Origin: an uncultured bacterium
GTDB taxonomy: Bacteria > Cyanobacteriota > Vampirovibrionia > Gastranaerophilales > Gastranaerophilaceae
Reading direction: 5' to 3'
Assembly: GCA_900554385.1 (NCBI GenBank)
Contig: USHE01000076.1
Coordinates: 1 to 8,813 of the forward strand
Length of the DNA stretch: 8,813 nt
Shown: in pieces, positions 1 through 6,754 of the stretch
How positions within the stretch are numbered: position 1 is the stretch's first letter
Layout: every line of letters starts with the position of its first letter
Program-made: the position numbers and the translations under genes
The notes under the pieces: model-generated
Told to the model about the DNA's origin: nothing
Seen by the model: the letters and a program-made list of their open reading frames with translations, nothing else
Database searches by the model: none

Positions 1-273
1 GTTGACGTTGTATTTGTACTTTCTAAAGACGTTACTGTTGAAGAAGTAAACGCAGCTTTGAAAGAAGGTGCTGACGGACACGTTCTTTGCTATACTGAAG
101 AACCGCTTGTATCTTCTGACTACGTTGGTACTTCTCAATCATCTACAGTTGACGCTTTGTTAACTCGTGTTATGGGTGGTAACCAGGTTAAAATTTTTTC
201 TTGGTACGACAACGAAATGGGTTATTCAACTCGTTTAGCTGAAACTACTTTGATGGTTGCTTCTAAACTGTAG
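1..273 (+). CDS. gap: Glyceraldehyde-3-phosphate dehydrogenase, C-terminal part (5' truncated by window edge)
   Basis: This is the glycolytic, cytoplasmic NAD(P)-dependent enzyme that interconverts glyceraldehyde-3-phosphate and 1,3-bisphosphoglycerate. Reading from base 1 in frame gives 90 residues and a TAG stop. They carry the classic C-terminal GAPDH wording: VSSDYVGTSQSSTVD, then VMGGNQVKIFSWYDNEMGYS, then a final helix RLAETTLMVA. The Asn and Tyr of NEMGYS lie near the NAD and active site in the family. GAPDH is usually about 335 residues, so roughly 245 residues, including the catalytic Cys and the Rossmann domain, lie left of the window. The open frame starts before base 1, so the first internal ATG (58) is not a start. 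An intrinsic terminator follows closely. The identification is secure. Whether it is the glycolytic or the gluconeogenic paralogue cannot be decided from this part. Confidence 0.96.
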   Translation, partial: VDVVFVLSKDVTVEEVNAALKEGADGHVLCYTEEPLVSSDYVGTSQSSTVDALLTRVMGGNQVKIFSWYDNEMGYSTRLAETTLMVASKL

Positions 274-292
274 TTAACAGTTTATTAATAGT

Positions 293-328
293 AAAAGAGT
301 CGTAAGTAATTACGGCTCTTTTTTTTTT
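293..328 (+). terminator. Rho-independent terminator of gap
   Basis: Arms AAGAGTCGTAA (295-305) and TTACGGCTCTT (310-320) pair over 11 positions with one G-T wobble and a 4-base GTAA loop. An uninterrupted T tract runs to 328. It starts 20 bases after the gap stop codon, so it ends the gap transcript. Confidence 0.92.
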
Positions 329-390
329 CTATTGTTGGATTATTTTTTGTTTTTTGTACGTTTTAATATTCTTAGAAAGAGAGGTTAGTT

Positions 391-591
391 ATGCGTACTT
401 TAAAAATTATTTCTTATATTTTTATTATAATTGGTGCTTTAAACTGGGGGCTGGTAGGTCTTTTCAATATTGACCTTGTTGCGTTATTATTTGGCGAAAT
501 GTCTTTAATCGCAAGACTTATTTATATAACCGTAGGCGTTTCTGCTTTCGTATCAATTGCTACTACTTTCAGAGAAATTTTTGAAAGGTAG
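391..591 (+). CDS. Small DUF378-family membrane protein
   Basis: This is a 66-residue protein of the DUF378 family (YuzA-like), whose biochemical role is unknown. It has two predicted membrane helices, about residues 5-27 and 40-60, joined by a short loop. The family signature GALNWGLVGLFNIDLVALLFG spans the end of helix 1 and the loop, with the typical Asn-Trp-Gly. The C-terminus (FREIFER) is charged and probably cytoplasmic. The start is supported by a strong Shine-Dalgarno site AAAGAGAGG (376-384), 6 bases before the ATG. No convincing -35/-10 pair was found in 329-375, so it may depend on read-through past the gap terminator or on a weak promoter. Its stop is 1 bp from the stop of the convergent peptidase gene. 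Family assignment is firm; function is open. Confidence 0.9.
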   Translation: MRTLKIISYIFIIIGALNWGLVGLFNIDLVALLFGEMSLIARLIYITVGVSAFVSIATTFREIFER

Positions 592-592
592 T

Positions 593-3388
593 TTAGGCAA
601 CGAGAGAGTCCAGATATTTTTTGTTTGCGTTAAGTGTGTTTTCTGTTGCAACGATTGAATAAACTGGCTTTTCGTTAAATATATAATTTGCCGCATTGTA
701 AATATCTTCGGGTGTAATTTTATCTATTTCGTCAAGAAGTTTGTTTTGGTGGGTTAAACCGTAAGGGTTTCCAACGCTGTAATTTAAGTTTGCAGTCTTA
801 TTAATCCCGCCTTCGTTGCTTTCCAGAATTCCATTTTTAAGCGCAAGCTTAGCACTTTTAAGTTCTTCTTCAGAAACTTTTTCACATTTTAATTTGTTAA
901 TATGTTTTTTGAAGCCTTCGATTGATTTTTGCAGATTATCGTAGCTTATTTCGCCTGTTTCTTTGTTTTCGGTTGTTGTGCCTATTGTCAGGGCAAGCGT
1001 TTGGGTTTTGTAAATATGATTTAGATGTGAACTAACAGAGTAGGCAAGTTTTTGTTTTTCTCTGAGGTCGTTGAACAGACGTGATGACGGGCTTCCGCCA
1101 AGAATTAAATTTAAGAGATCTACTGTTGCTGTATCTTTGATATTGTTATTCGTTTTAAATTTATATGCCATAACAATTTTTGCCTGATTTTTGTTATGAA
1201 TATCAGTTAAAACTTTTGATTCTTTTTGCGGTTCGTATTTTTCATATTTTAGTTGTGTAAACTCTTTTGCTTTAGGGAAAAGCGCAGCTTCGTTAAATAT
1301 TTTATTTTTTAATTCAGGATTTGAACTGAACGGAGCTGATACAATCAGCGACATTTGGGCAGATTTTGTAATGTCCTTGTAAAGCGATTTTATGTCTTCA
1401 AGAGTAACACTGTCAATGCTGTTTAGAATTTCTTCATTTGTATAACCCAATAATGTGCCGTTATGAAATTCTTTATTCAACTTGTCATAAGGATTTTTTT
1501 CCGCACGTGATAGGTCATCTTTAAGGTTCTTTTTTACACTTTCAAGAGATTTTTGTGTAAATCGCGGGAGCAAGATGACTTCTTTTGCTGATTTTATTGC
1601 ATAATCTAAATTTTCAGCATTACATTCTGTCGTAGCGTTAAGAGTCCTGTCTGTGGCAATAAAACTGTGAGAAATTGCTTTTTTAGCGTTATCTGTGGAA
1701 AATTTTCGTTTATCTCTGAGGGCAGAGCCTTCTTCCAAAAGTGCGTTCAAAATAAATGGAGCAGCCGGTTTTTTAGTCATAACAGGAACTTCAGTTATAA
1801 ATGACAGGGCGAAGGAAGAATTCGGTGTTTTTGTATCATTCAAAACTAGTTTCATATTATTTTTAGGGAGAGTATATTCTTCAAGATTTTCTGTTTTTAT
1901 TGCCTGACTTCTTCCGGTAAAAGAAATATTTTGGGCTTTAGTATAGTTTTCCGAAATTTTATTTGAATTTTGCGGATGGACAATTGTTATGGCTGTTTTA
2001 TTCAGGTCGAAATATTTTTTTGCAACATCTTTAATATCTTGCGCCGTAAGATTATTGATTATGTTTTCGTAATCTTTTACCAGCCCAATGTTATTATCCA
2101 AAAGAGCTTCTCCAATGGTATTATTCATACTTTCTGAGTATTCAAAGCTATTGGAAAGATATTTTAGCATGCGTTTTTTTACAATTTGCATTTCTTCATC
2201 GGTTAAGTCTTGGTTTTGCCTGTTGGTAATTTGTTGATAAAGAATTTTTAGCAGTTTTTCTGAATTTTCTTCATTCGTATTTGCAGAAAGAATAATTGCG
2301 CGCGGAGCGTTTTTGTCTGTACTTATTTTTTCATCATTGGCAAAGATTTCAAGGTTTAGCGGATTTGTGTGCTTTGTAATCGCCGGCGATGTCAGTAACA
2401 ACTCGAAAAATGCCTGAAGAATAATGCGGTCTTTAATATTATTATTTTCAGGACCTTTAAATCCCATAGCAACAAATGTTGAAACAGCTTTATCCGAAAT
2501 AATATCCTGTCTGATTGGTTTTTCGATTGGGGTTAATTTCTCTGTGTATCTGTCATTTGGAGGTGTTTTTCGAGATGTAAAATATTTTGAAACCAGTTTC
2601 ATTGTTTCTTCAGGTTTTACGTCACCTGAGATTACTGTCACCATATTTGCAGGGTAATAGTTTTTGTTGAAATAATCAACCACATCATGTTTTGTAAGAT
2701 TTGTAATATTGGCTGTTGTGCCTGCAATAAGATCGTTTGAATTTGTATTGATATTAAATAAATTTTTGATTGTTCTGTTAAATCCTAAGTTTTCGGGATT
2801 TGATGTAATCATATTAATTTCAGAATTAACGATACCTTTTTCTTTTTCAAGCATTTCTACTGCAAATCGTGGAGATTCCAGCATGGATGCGTGAATTTTA
2901 ATTTTCTTTTCTAAGTCACCGTCGTTTAGCAGATAGGATTTAATATAATAATTGGTTTCTGCAAAGCTTGTACTTGCATTTGTGCTTGCCCCCATTTCGT
3001 CTGTTTTTTTGAAAAAATCTCCGGTTTCAAGTCCGTCAGAGCCGTTAAATAGATTATGCTCGATATAGTGGCTTATTCCGCGAATATTATCCGGTTCATT
3101 CATAGAACCGGTGTTTACGTAGGTTTTTACTACAGTTTGACCGTCATTTGGAATTATCGCAACTTTTTGACCGTTAGCAAGCTTATACAAATGAGCTTTT
3201 GTATTAAATGGTAAATCTATTTCTTCTACTTTTTTGTAACTTATTGGGGTGCTTACCTTGTAATCAGGCGTAATATTGGATATTTCATTATTCTGCACCT
3301 GTTTATTTCCGTCAGATTGAACTGGATTTTGGGCAGTTCCGCGGAATTTAATATTACCTGTTTTATAAAATGGATTAATATTCAACAT
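593..3388 (-). CDS. Two-domain M16 (pitrilysin/insulinase-type) zinc metallopeptidase
   Basis: This 931-residue protein is built from two M16 halves in one chain. The N-terminal half (about 55-475) carries the inverted zinc motif HYIEH at 107-111, with Glu110 as the catalytic base and His107 and His111 as ligands. The downstream EKEKGIVNSE (181-190) gives Glu190 as third ligand, with the same 7-residue spacing from Glu183 as in insulysin. The C-terminal half (about 500-931) has lost the zinc motif (LNALLEEGS at 547-555). It keeps the conserved GGSPSSRLFNDLREKQKLAYSV segment (764-785) typical of the substrate-binding half. Known M16 enzymes close a two-half chamber around peptides or unfolded segments; the substrate here is unknown. 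No signal peptide or membrane helix is visible. The motif NIxFxGxxQ occurs at 12-20 and again at 487-495, ahead of each half. The start has only a weak AGGT Shine-Dalgarno (3393-3396). The gene follows purA, separated from it by a terminator. Confidence 0.93.
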   Translation of the reverse strand: MLNINPFYKTGNIKFRGTAQNPVQSDGNKQVQNNEISNITPDYKVSTPISYKKVEEIDLPFNTKAHLYKLANGQKVAIIPNDGQTVVKTYVNTGSMNEPDNIRGISHYIEHNLFNGSDGLETGDFFKKTDEMGASTNASTSFAETNYYIKSYLLNDGDLEKKIKIHASMLESPRFAVEMLEKEKGIVNSEINMITSNPENLGFNRTIKNLFNINTNSNDLIAGTTANITNLTKHDVVDYFNKNYYPANMVTVISGDVKPEETMKLVSKYFTSRKTPPNDRYTEKLTPIEKPIRQDIISDKAVSTFVAMGFKGPENNNIKDRIILQAFFELLLTSPAITKHTNPLNLEIFANDEKISTDKNAPRAIILSANTNEENSEKLLKILYQQITNRQNQDLTDEEMQIVKKRMLKYLSNSFEYSESMNNTIGEALLDNNIGLVKDYENIINNLTAQDIKDVAKKYFDLNKTAITIVHPQNSNKISENYTKAQNISFTGRSQAIKTENLEEYTLPKNNMKLVLNDTKTPNSSFALSFITEVPVMTKKPAAPFILNALLEEGSALRDKRKFSTDNAKKAISHSFIATDRTLNATTECNAENLDYAIKSAKEVILLPRFTQKSLESVKKNLKDDLSRAEKNPYDKLNKEFHNGTLLGYTNEEILNSIDSVTLEDIKSLYKDITKSAQMSLIVSAPFSSNPELKNKIFNEAALFPKAKEFTQLKYEKYEPQKESKVLTDIHNKNQAKIVMAYKFKTNNNIKDTATVDLLNLILGGSPSSRLFNDLREKQKLAYSVSSHLNHIYKTQTLALTIGTTTENKETGEISYDNLQKSIEGFKKHINKLKCEKVSEEELKSAKLALKNGILESNEGGINKTANLNYSVGNPYGLTHQNKLLDEIDKITPEDIYNAANYIFNEKPVYSIVATENTLNANKKYLDSLVA

Positions 3389-3406
3389 AAATACCTACAA
3401 TATTAT

Positions 3407-3443
3407 AAAAACACGGGGAATAAAAAAATTGCCCCGTGTTTTT
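3407..3443 (-). terminator. Rho-independent terminator after purA
   Basis: The 12-bp arms AAAAACACGGGG (3407-3418) and CCCCGTGTTTTT (3432-3443) are perfectly complementary around a 13-base A/T-rich loop. On the minus strand the hairpin starts 4 bases after the purA TAA. The T-rich end of the second arm runs on into ATAATATT. It lies only 18 bases before the M16 gene's ATG, so that gene needs read-through or a promoter overlapping the hairpin. Confidence 0.88.
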
Positions 3444-3447
3444 ACTT

Positions 3448-4719
3448 TTATTTAAAAATAGTTTGTTCTCTATCAGGTCCGACGCTTACAATTGAAATAG
3501 GTACTCCGAGAAGTTCTTCAAGTCTTGAGAGGTATTTTTTTGCATTTTCAGGTAAGTCTTCGTACTTGCGTATGCCTGTTAAATCTTCCTTCCAGCCTTT
3601 ATGAGTTTCATAGACCGGTTCTAAGTATTTGTGAATATATACATTTGTCGGATAAGATTTGTAGATTTTTCCATCACGTGTATCTTTGTATGCAGTACAA
3701 ACTTTAATTTCATCAAAAGTATCAAATACATCAATTTTAGTAAGAGCAATTGATGTTAAGCCCCCAACAAGGACTGCGTATTTCATTGTAACAGCATCAA
3801 ACCATCCGCAGCGGCGAGGGCGTCCTGTGGTTACCCCGAATTCGTGTCCGATTTCACGTATTTTGTCGCCTGTTGCGTCAATAAGTTCTGTTACAAATGG
3901 ACCTTCGCCAACTCTTGTTACATAAGCTTTTGCAACCCCTATTACTTCATCAATCATTTTCGGTCCGTAGCCTGAACCCGTGCAGGCTCCGCCGCCGATT
4001 GGGTTTGATGATGTGACGAAAGGATATGTACCATAATCCACGTCAAGCATTACACCCTGTGCGCCTTCAAAAAGAATTCGTTTTTCTTTAGATTTTTCAA
4101 GCATTTCCTGCCAGTCAAAGCACACGTAAGGTTTAAAAATTTGGGCATATCTTTCACATAAAGCAAGAACGCATTCTTTTGAATATGGTTGAAGTCCGTA
4201 AACTTTTTCAAGCGTTTTGTTTTTTAAAGGAAGTATAACGTCAAGTTTTTCATTTAAAGCTTCAAGTGAATACAAATCTTCAATCTTCAAACCAAAACGT
4301 GCAACTTTATCGGTATAAGTAGGTCCAATGCCTTTTTTAGTTGTTCCGATTTTCCCTTTTTTAGCGTTATCTTCGCTGTAGCCGTCAACTTCTGTGTGAT
4401 AAGGCATTGTAATTGATGCAAGCGGGCTTACTTTCAATCCTGAAACATCAATACCTTGTTCAATAAGTTCATTCACTTCTTTTTCAAAAGCTTCCGGCAG
4501 GATTACAGTTCCGGCACCGATAAAACAGGTTTTGTTTCCGTATAAAATTCCTGACGGAATCAGGTGAAACTTAAAAGTTTTGTTATTTGCAACAACAGTG
4601 TGTCCTGCGTTACAACCGCCTTGATATCTGATAATCAACTCAGCATCGCCTGCGAGTAAATCAGTAATTTTAGCTTTTCCTTCATCGCCCCATTGAGCGC
4701 CGACTACAACTTTATTCAT
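3448..4719 (-). CDS. purA: Adenylosuccinate synthase
   Basis: Cytoplasmic enzyme of AMP synthesis that joins aspartate to IMP using GTP. At 423 residues it has the normal full length (about 430). Visible landmarks are GAQWGDEGK (7-15) with the catalytic Asp12, GCNAGHT with catalytic His40, GTTKKGIGPTYTDKVAR (125-141), and the IMP-site stretch LFEGAQGVMLDVDYGTYPF (216-234). Also present are VTTGRPRRCGWFD (296-308) with substrate-binding arginines, the guanine-binding TKID (327-330), and the C-terminal SVGPDRE. Residue 16 is Ala in GDEGKAK, where most homologues have Gly. KITDLL follows, as in cyanobacterial enzymes. The start is set by a Shine-Dalgarno AGGAAGG (4727-4733), 7 bases upstream. 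The gene has its own extended -10 promoter and its own terminator, so it can be expressed alone, probably in a constitutive way. Confidence 0.98.
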   Translation of the reverse strand: MNKVVVGAQWGDEGKAKITDLLAGDAELIIRYQGGCNAGHTVVANNKTFKFHLIPSGILYGNKTCFIGAGTVILPEAFEKEVNELIEQGIDVSGLKVSPLASITMPYHTEVDGYSEDNAKKGKIGTTKKGIGPTYTDKVARFGLKIEDLYSLEALNEKLDVILPLKNKTLEKVYGLQPYSKECVLALCERYAQIFKPYVCFDWQEMLEKSKEKRILFEGAQGVMLDVDYGTYPFVTSSNPIGGGACTGSGYGPKMIDEVIGVAKAYVTRVGEGPFVTELIDATGDKIREIGHEFGVTTGRPRRCGWFDAVTMKYAVLVGGLTSIALTKIDVFDTFDEIKVCTAYKDTRDGKIYKSYPTNVYIHKYLEPVYETHKGWKEDLTGIRKYEDLPENAKKYLSRLEELLGVPISIVSVGPDREQTIFK

Positions 4720-4756
4720 ACCATATCCTTCCTATTTTTAGGTCATTTACTGACTT

Positions 4757-4785
4757 ATTGTAGCACAAAGAAAAGTTAAGGTAAA
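4757..4785 (-). promoter_or_regulatory. Promoter of purA (sigma-70 type, extended -10)
   Basis: On the minus strand, -35 TTTACC (4780-4785) and -10 TACAAT (4757-4762) are separated by exactly 17 bases. A TGC directly before the -10 forms an extended -10. The implied start of transcription is about 30 bases before the purA ATG. The -35 element sits in the last codons of the upstream pilin gene. Confidence 0.75.
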
Positions 4786-5456
4786 TTTTTAAAATAATCG
4801 GGTTCCGTTAAAGCTTTGTATGTACATCCTATACCATTCTGGGTGTTATTGGATGTCTTTGAACAATATGAGTCATATTTATCATAAAAGTCTGTTCCCG
4901 CTGCTCCCATTGGACGGAGATTCCCTTTTTTATCGACCTGAAACATAAATAAATCGTGTCCGAGGCGATTAGGTTTTTTCTTATAACCGTTAACATCTAC
5001 TGATATATATAATCTGTCAATGCTGATACTTTCCAGAAGTACTAAGCTTCCATCTGTCAGTATAAACTGCCCGTCGTCAAATAATTGTAAATTTAACTTT
5101 TTACCTGTATATGTAGTGTAATTTGTTGAGTTGTTTTCATTATCGGTTCCGTAATTCGGAACGCACGAACTAGCATCATCTGCGCCGTATCCGCAATCTT
5201 TAATTGTTTTTAGATACTTCATAAGTAAAGGTTTTAAGTTCCATTTCAAATTCATATCCGGTGTAATACGTTCCCCATTTTCTGCCTGATACATATTGAA
5301 AGCCTGAACGAGAATAGAGTAAGAGTGTTTTAAACCTGTCTGTAATTCTTTGTTTTTATTGTTTTGTATAAGAGTCGGCAAGGTCATTGCGGCTACTATA
5401 CCGACAATTCCAAGCGTAATTAAAACTTCTGCAAGTGTGAAACCTAAATTTTTCAT
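4776..5456 (-). CDS. Type IV pilin / pseudopilin-like protein
   Basis: This 226-residue protein has a class III (prepilin) leader. The short MKNLG is followed by FTLAEVLITLGIVGIVAAMT, with the expected cleavage after Gly5, N-methylated Phe+1 and the conserved Glu+5. The hydrophobic helix (about 6-30) would anchor it in the inner membrane and then pack in a pilus or type II secretion pseudopilus. The rest is a soluble domain with four cysteines (88, 98, 198, 211), likely two disulfides, and a VDVNGYKKKPNRLGHDLFMF segment (153-172). I have met such a segment in the large pseudopilin families of Gastranaerophilales, but this is recollection. The start is supported by AGAGG (5462-5466), 5 bases upstream. 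No terminator separates it from purA. Whether it is a major pilin, a minor pilin or a secretion pseudopilin cannot be told. Confidence 0.88.
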   Translation of the reverse strand: MKNLGFTLAEVLITLGIVGIVAAMTLPTLIQNNKNKELQTGLKHSYSILVQAFNMYQAENGERITPDMNLKWNLKPLLMKYLKTIKDCGYGADDASSCVPNYGTDNENNSTNYTTYTGKKLNLQLFDDGQFILTDGSLVLLESISIDRLYISVDVNGYKKKPNRLGHDLFMFQVDKKGNLRPMGAAGTDFYDKYDSYCSKTSNNTQNGIGCTYKALTEPDYFKNLP

Positions 5457-5470
5457 TTTTACCTCTATGA

Positions 5471-5520
5471 CACCTATAGGTGGTAGCTACCTCCACAATA
5501 ATGTACCACAATAGGTGGTA
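5471..5520. promoter_or_regulatory. Palindrome cluster between pilin and XRE genes (candidate operators)
   Basis: Three palindromes are packed into 50 bases: CACCTATAGGTG (5471-5482, perfect), GGTAGCTACC (5482-5491, perfect), and TACCAC-AATAG-GTGGTA (5504-5520). They share the half-site GGTGGTA, seen exactly at 5479-5485 and 5514-5520. One-mismatch inverse copies are at 5488-5494 and 5504-5510. ATAGGTGGTA is repeated 35 bases apart, and CCACAATA occurs at 5493-5500 and 5506-5513. The last palindrome fills the spacer of the predicted pilin promoter and ends on the A of the XRE start codon. Binding by the adjacent XRE protein is inferred, not shown. Confidence 0.7.
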
Positions 5521-5528
5521 TGAGTCAA
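5500..5528 (-). promoter_or_regulatory. Predicted promoter of the pilin gene
   Basis: On the minus strand, -35 TTGACT (5523-5528) and -10 TACATT (5500-5505) lie 17 bases apart, with TGG just before the -10 (extended -10). Transcription would start near 5493 and give a leader of about 37 bases that carries two of the palindromes. The -35 overlaps the first codons of the divergent XRE gene. Confidence 0.6.
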
Positions 5529-5768
5529 CCTGAAATTTTGAAAAAAGAACTGCTTATAAATCTTGGAAATAATATTAGAGCATTAAGGCTTAAAAATGGT
5601 ATTTCTCAAGAAGAACTTGCGTTTAAGATAGAGTCAGCAAGAAATTTTATAGGGTGTATTGAGCGTGCAGAAAAAGCACCCACTATAATAACTCTTTTTC
5701 GTATTGCAAGAGCTTTAAATGTTAAGCTTGAAACTTTAGTTAAGGACGTTGATAGTTTCGAAATTTAA
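5520..5768 (+). CDS. XRE-family helix-turn-helix transcriptional regulator
   Basis: This 82-residue single-domain DNA-binding protein is of the Cro/C1 (XRE, HTH_3) type. The fold covers about residues 15-70. LGNNIRALRLKNG is helix 1, ISQEELAFKIE is helix 2, and SARNFIGCIERAEKAPT contains the recognition helix and the conserved ERxxxxPT turn. TLFRIARALNVKLETLV forms the last helices. Its length and the lack of any sensor domain resemble Cro-like or controller proteins that act as dimers on palindromes beside their own gene. The ATG is the only Met in the frame. Its Shine-Dalgarno-like AGGTGG (5513-5518) is just 1 base away and is also part of the palindrome, so initiation may be weak or leaderless. 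A TTG at 5538 is the alternative start. No good + strand promoter was found. Control of the divergent pilin gene and of itself is likely but inferred. Confidence 0.87.
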   Translation: MSQPEILKKELLINLGNNIRALRLKNGISQEELAFKIESARNFIGCIERAEKAPTIITLFRIARALNVKLETLVKDVDSFEI

Positions 5769-6754
5769 AAATCACAATTCATTAATTCTGGTAATATTTC
5801 AAAAGCATCTCCCACCATACCGTAGTCGGCTATATTAAATATAGGGGCATTCGCGTCAGTATTAATCGCAATAATTTTGTCAGATTTATCCATGCCTATA
5901 GTATGCTGAATTGCTCCGGAAATTCCGCAGGCTATGTATAATTTTGGAGTAACAGTTTTTCCGGTTTGTCCCACTTGTATTTCGTGTGATGCCAGTCCCA
6001 TTTCAACCGCAAGTCTGCTTGCTCCGACTGCTGCTCCGATTTTGTCTGCAAATTCCTTTAAAAGTTGAAAACCTTCTGCGTTTTTCATTCCTCTGCCGCC
6101 TGCCACTATAATTTCTGCACTGTCTATCTCATTCAGGCTGTCTGTTAATTTCTTTTTAAATTCCAAAATCTCTACTTTTTTTGTAAATCCGTCAAGTTTA
6201 GGAGTTTGTTTTATTATTTCCGCAGTTTTTACGTTATTTATATCAGCAGGTTTAAACACTTTTGGTCGAACTGTTGCCATTTGCGGTAAATTTTTGCACA
6301 ATATTGTTGCCATTAATTGTCCGCCAAATGTAGGACGGGTTGCGGCAAGCTGACCTCTTTCGTTAATATCAAGTCCTGTACAGTCAGCGGTTAAACCTGT
6401 GTGCAGTGCGGTAGAAATTCGCGGAGCAAGGTCGCGTCCCTGATTTGTTGCGCCTATTAACAAAATAACAGGTAGGATTTCTTTAATTAATTCAACTGCC
6501 GATTTTGCGTAATATTCTGTCGAATAATCCGAAAATTTTTCATTTTCTATTGCAAAAATTTTATCGATACCGCTGTTTACAAAAGCTTCTCGATATTCAT
6601 CTGCAAGTCCTGGTTTTGATATCAAAAGTGCATTAACCTCTGCGTTATCAAGTTTAGCGGCAAGTTCATTAGCTTTATTTGCTAGTTCAAAAAATACTGT
6701 GTGAATATAGTTATCACGTGTAACTTCTGCATATATAAGGATTTGTTTACTCAT
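5765..6754 (-). CDS. etfA: Electron transfer flavoprotein, alpha subunit
   Basis: FAD-binding subunit of the cytoplasmic EtfAB heterodimer, which moves electrons between flavoenzymes, NADH and ferredoxin. It is 329 residues, the usual length. The N-terminal domain (about 1-195) includes the segment RPTFGGQLMATILC (140-153) and QMATVRPKVF (158-167), worded as in clostridial bifurcating ETFs. The C-terminal FAD domain has VAGGRGM (217-223), GASR (244-247), QVGQTGK (260-266), GISGAIQH (277-284) and the final APIFNIADYGMVGD (302-315). The start overlaps the etfB stop in ATGAGTAA (8 bases). Its ribosome site GGAGG (6760-6764) lies inside the end of etfB, 5 bases upstream, so translation of the pair is coupled. 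The stop overlaps that of the convergent XRE gene by 4 bases, with no terminator visible. Confidence 0.96.
   Translation of the reverse strand: MSKQILIYAEVTRDNYIHTVFFELANKANELAAKLDNAEVNALLISKPGLADEYREAFVNSGIDKIFAIENEKFSDYSTEYYAKSAVELIKEILPVILLIGATNQGRDLAPRISTALHTGLTADCTGLDINERGQLAATRPTFGGQLMATILCKNLPQMATVRPKVFKPADINNVKTAEIIKQTPKLDGFTKKVEILEFKKKLTDSLNEIDSAEIIVAGGRGMKNAEGFQLLKEFADKIGAAVGASRLAVEMGLASHEIQVGQTGKTVTPKLYIACGISGAIQHTIGMDKSDKIIAINTDANAPIFNIADYGMVGDAFEILPELMNCDF

Noticed and set aside
329..390. Promoter for the DUF378 gene (TTGGAT 335-340 with TAATAT 364-369)
   Set aside because: The spacing is 23 bases, too long; I see no acceptable pair.
2424..2657. + strand frame with hydrophobic stretches inside the M16 gene
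   Set aside because: Antisense shadow of the AT-rich peptidase gene; no ribosome site or known family.
3686..3925. + strand open frame of 79 codons inside purA
   Set aside because: Antisense shadow of strongly conserved PurA motifs; no ribosome site and no recognisable protein.
5471..5520. Short repeats between pilin and XRE as a CRISPR or iteron array
   Set aside because: The units are 7-17 bases, inverted as well as direct, and too few; they fit dimeric operator sites better.
5501..5533. ATG frame of 10 codons overlapping the XRE start as a possible leader peptide
   Set aside because: No Shine-Dalgarno site precedes it, and its bases are fully explained by the palindrome cluster.
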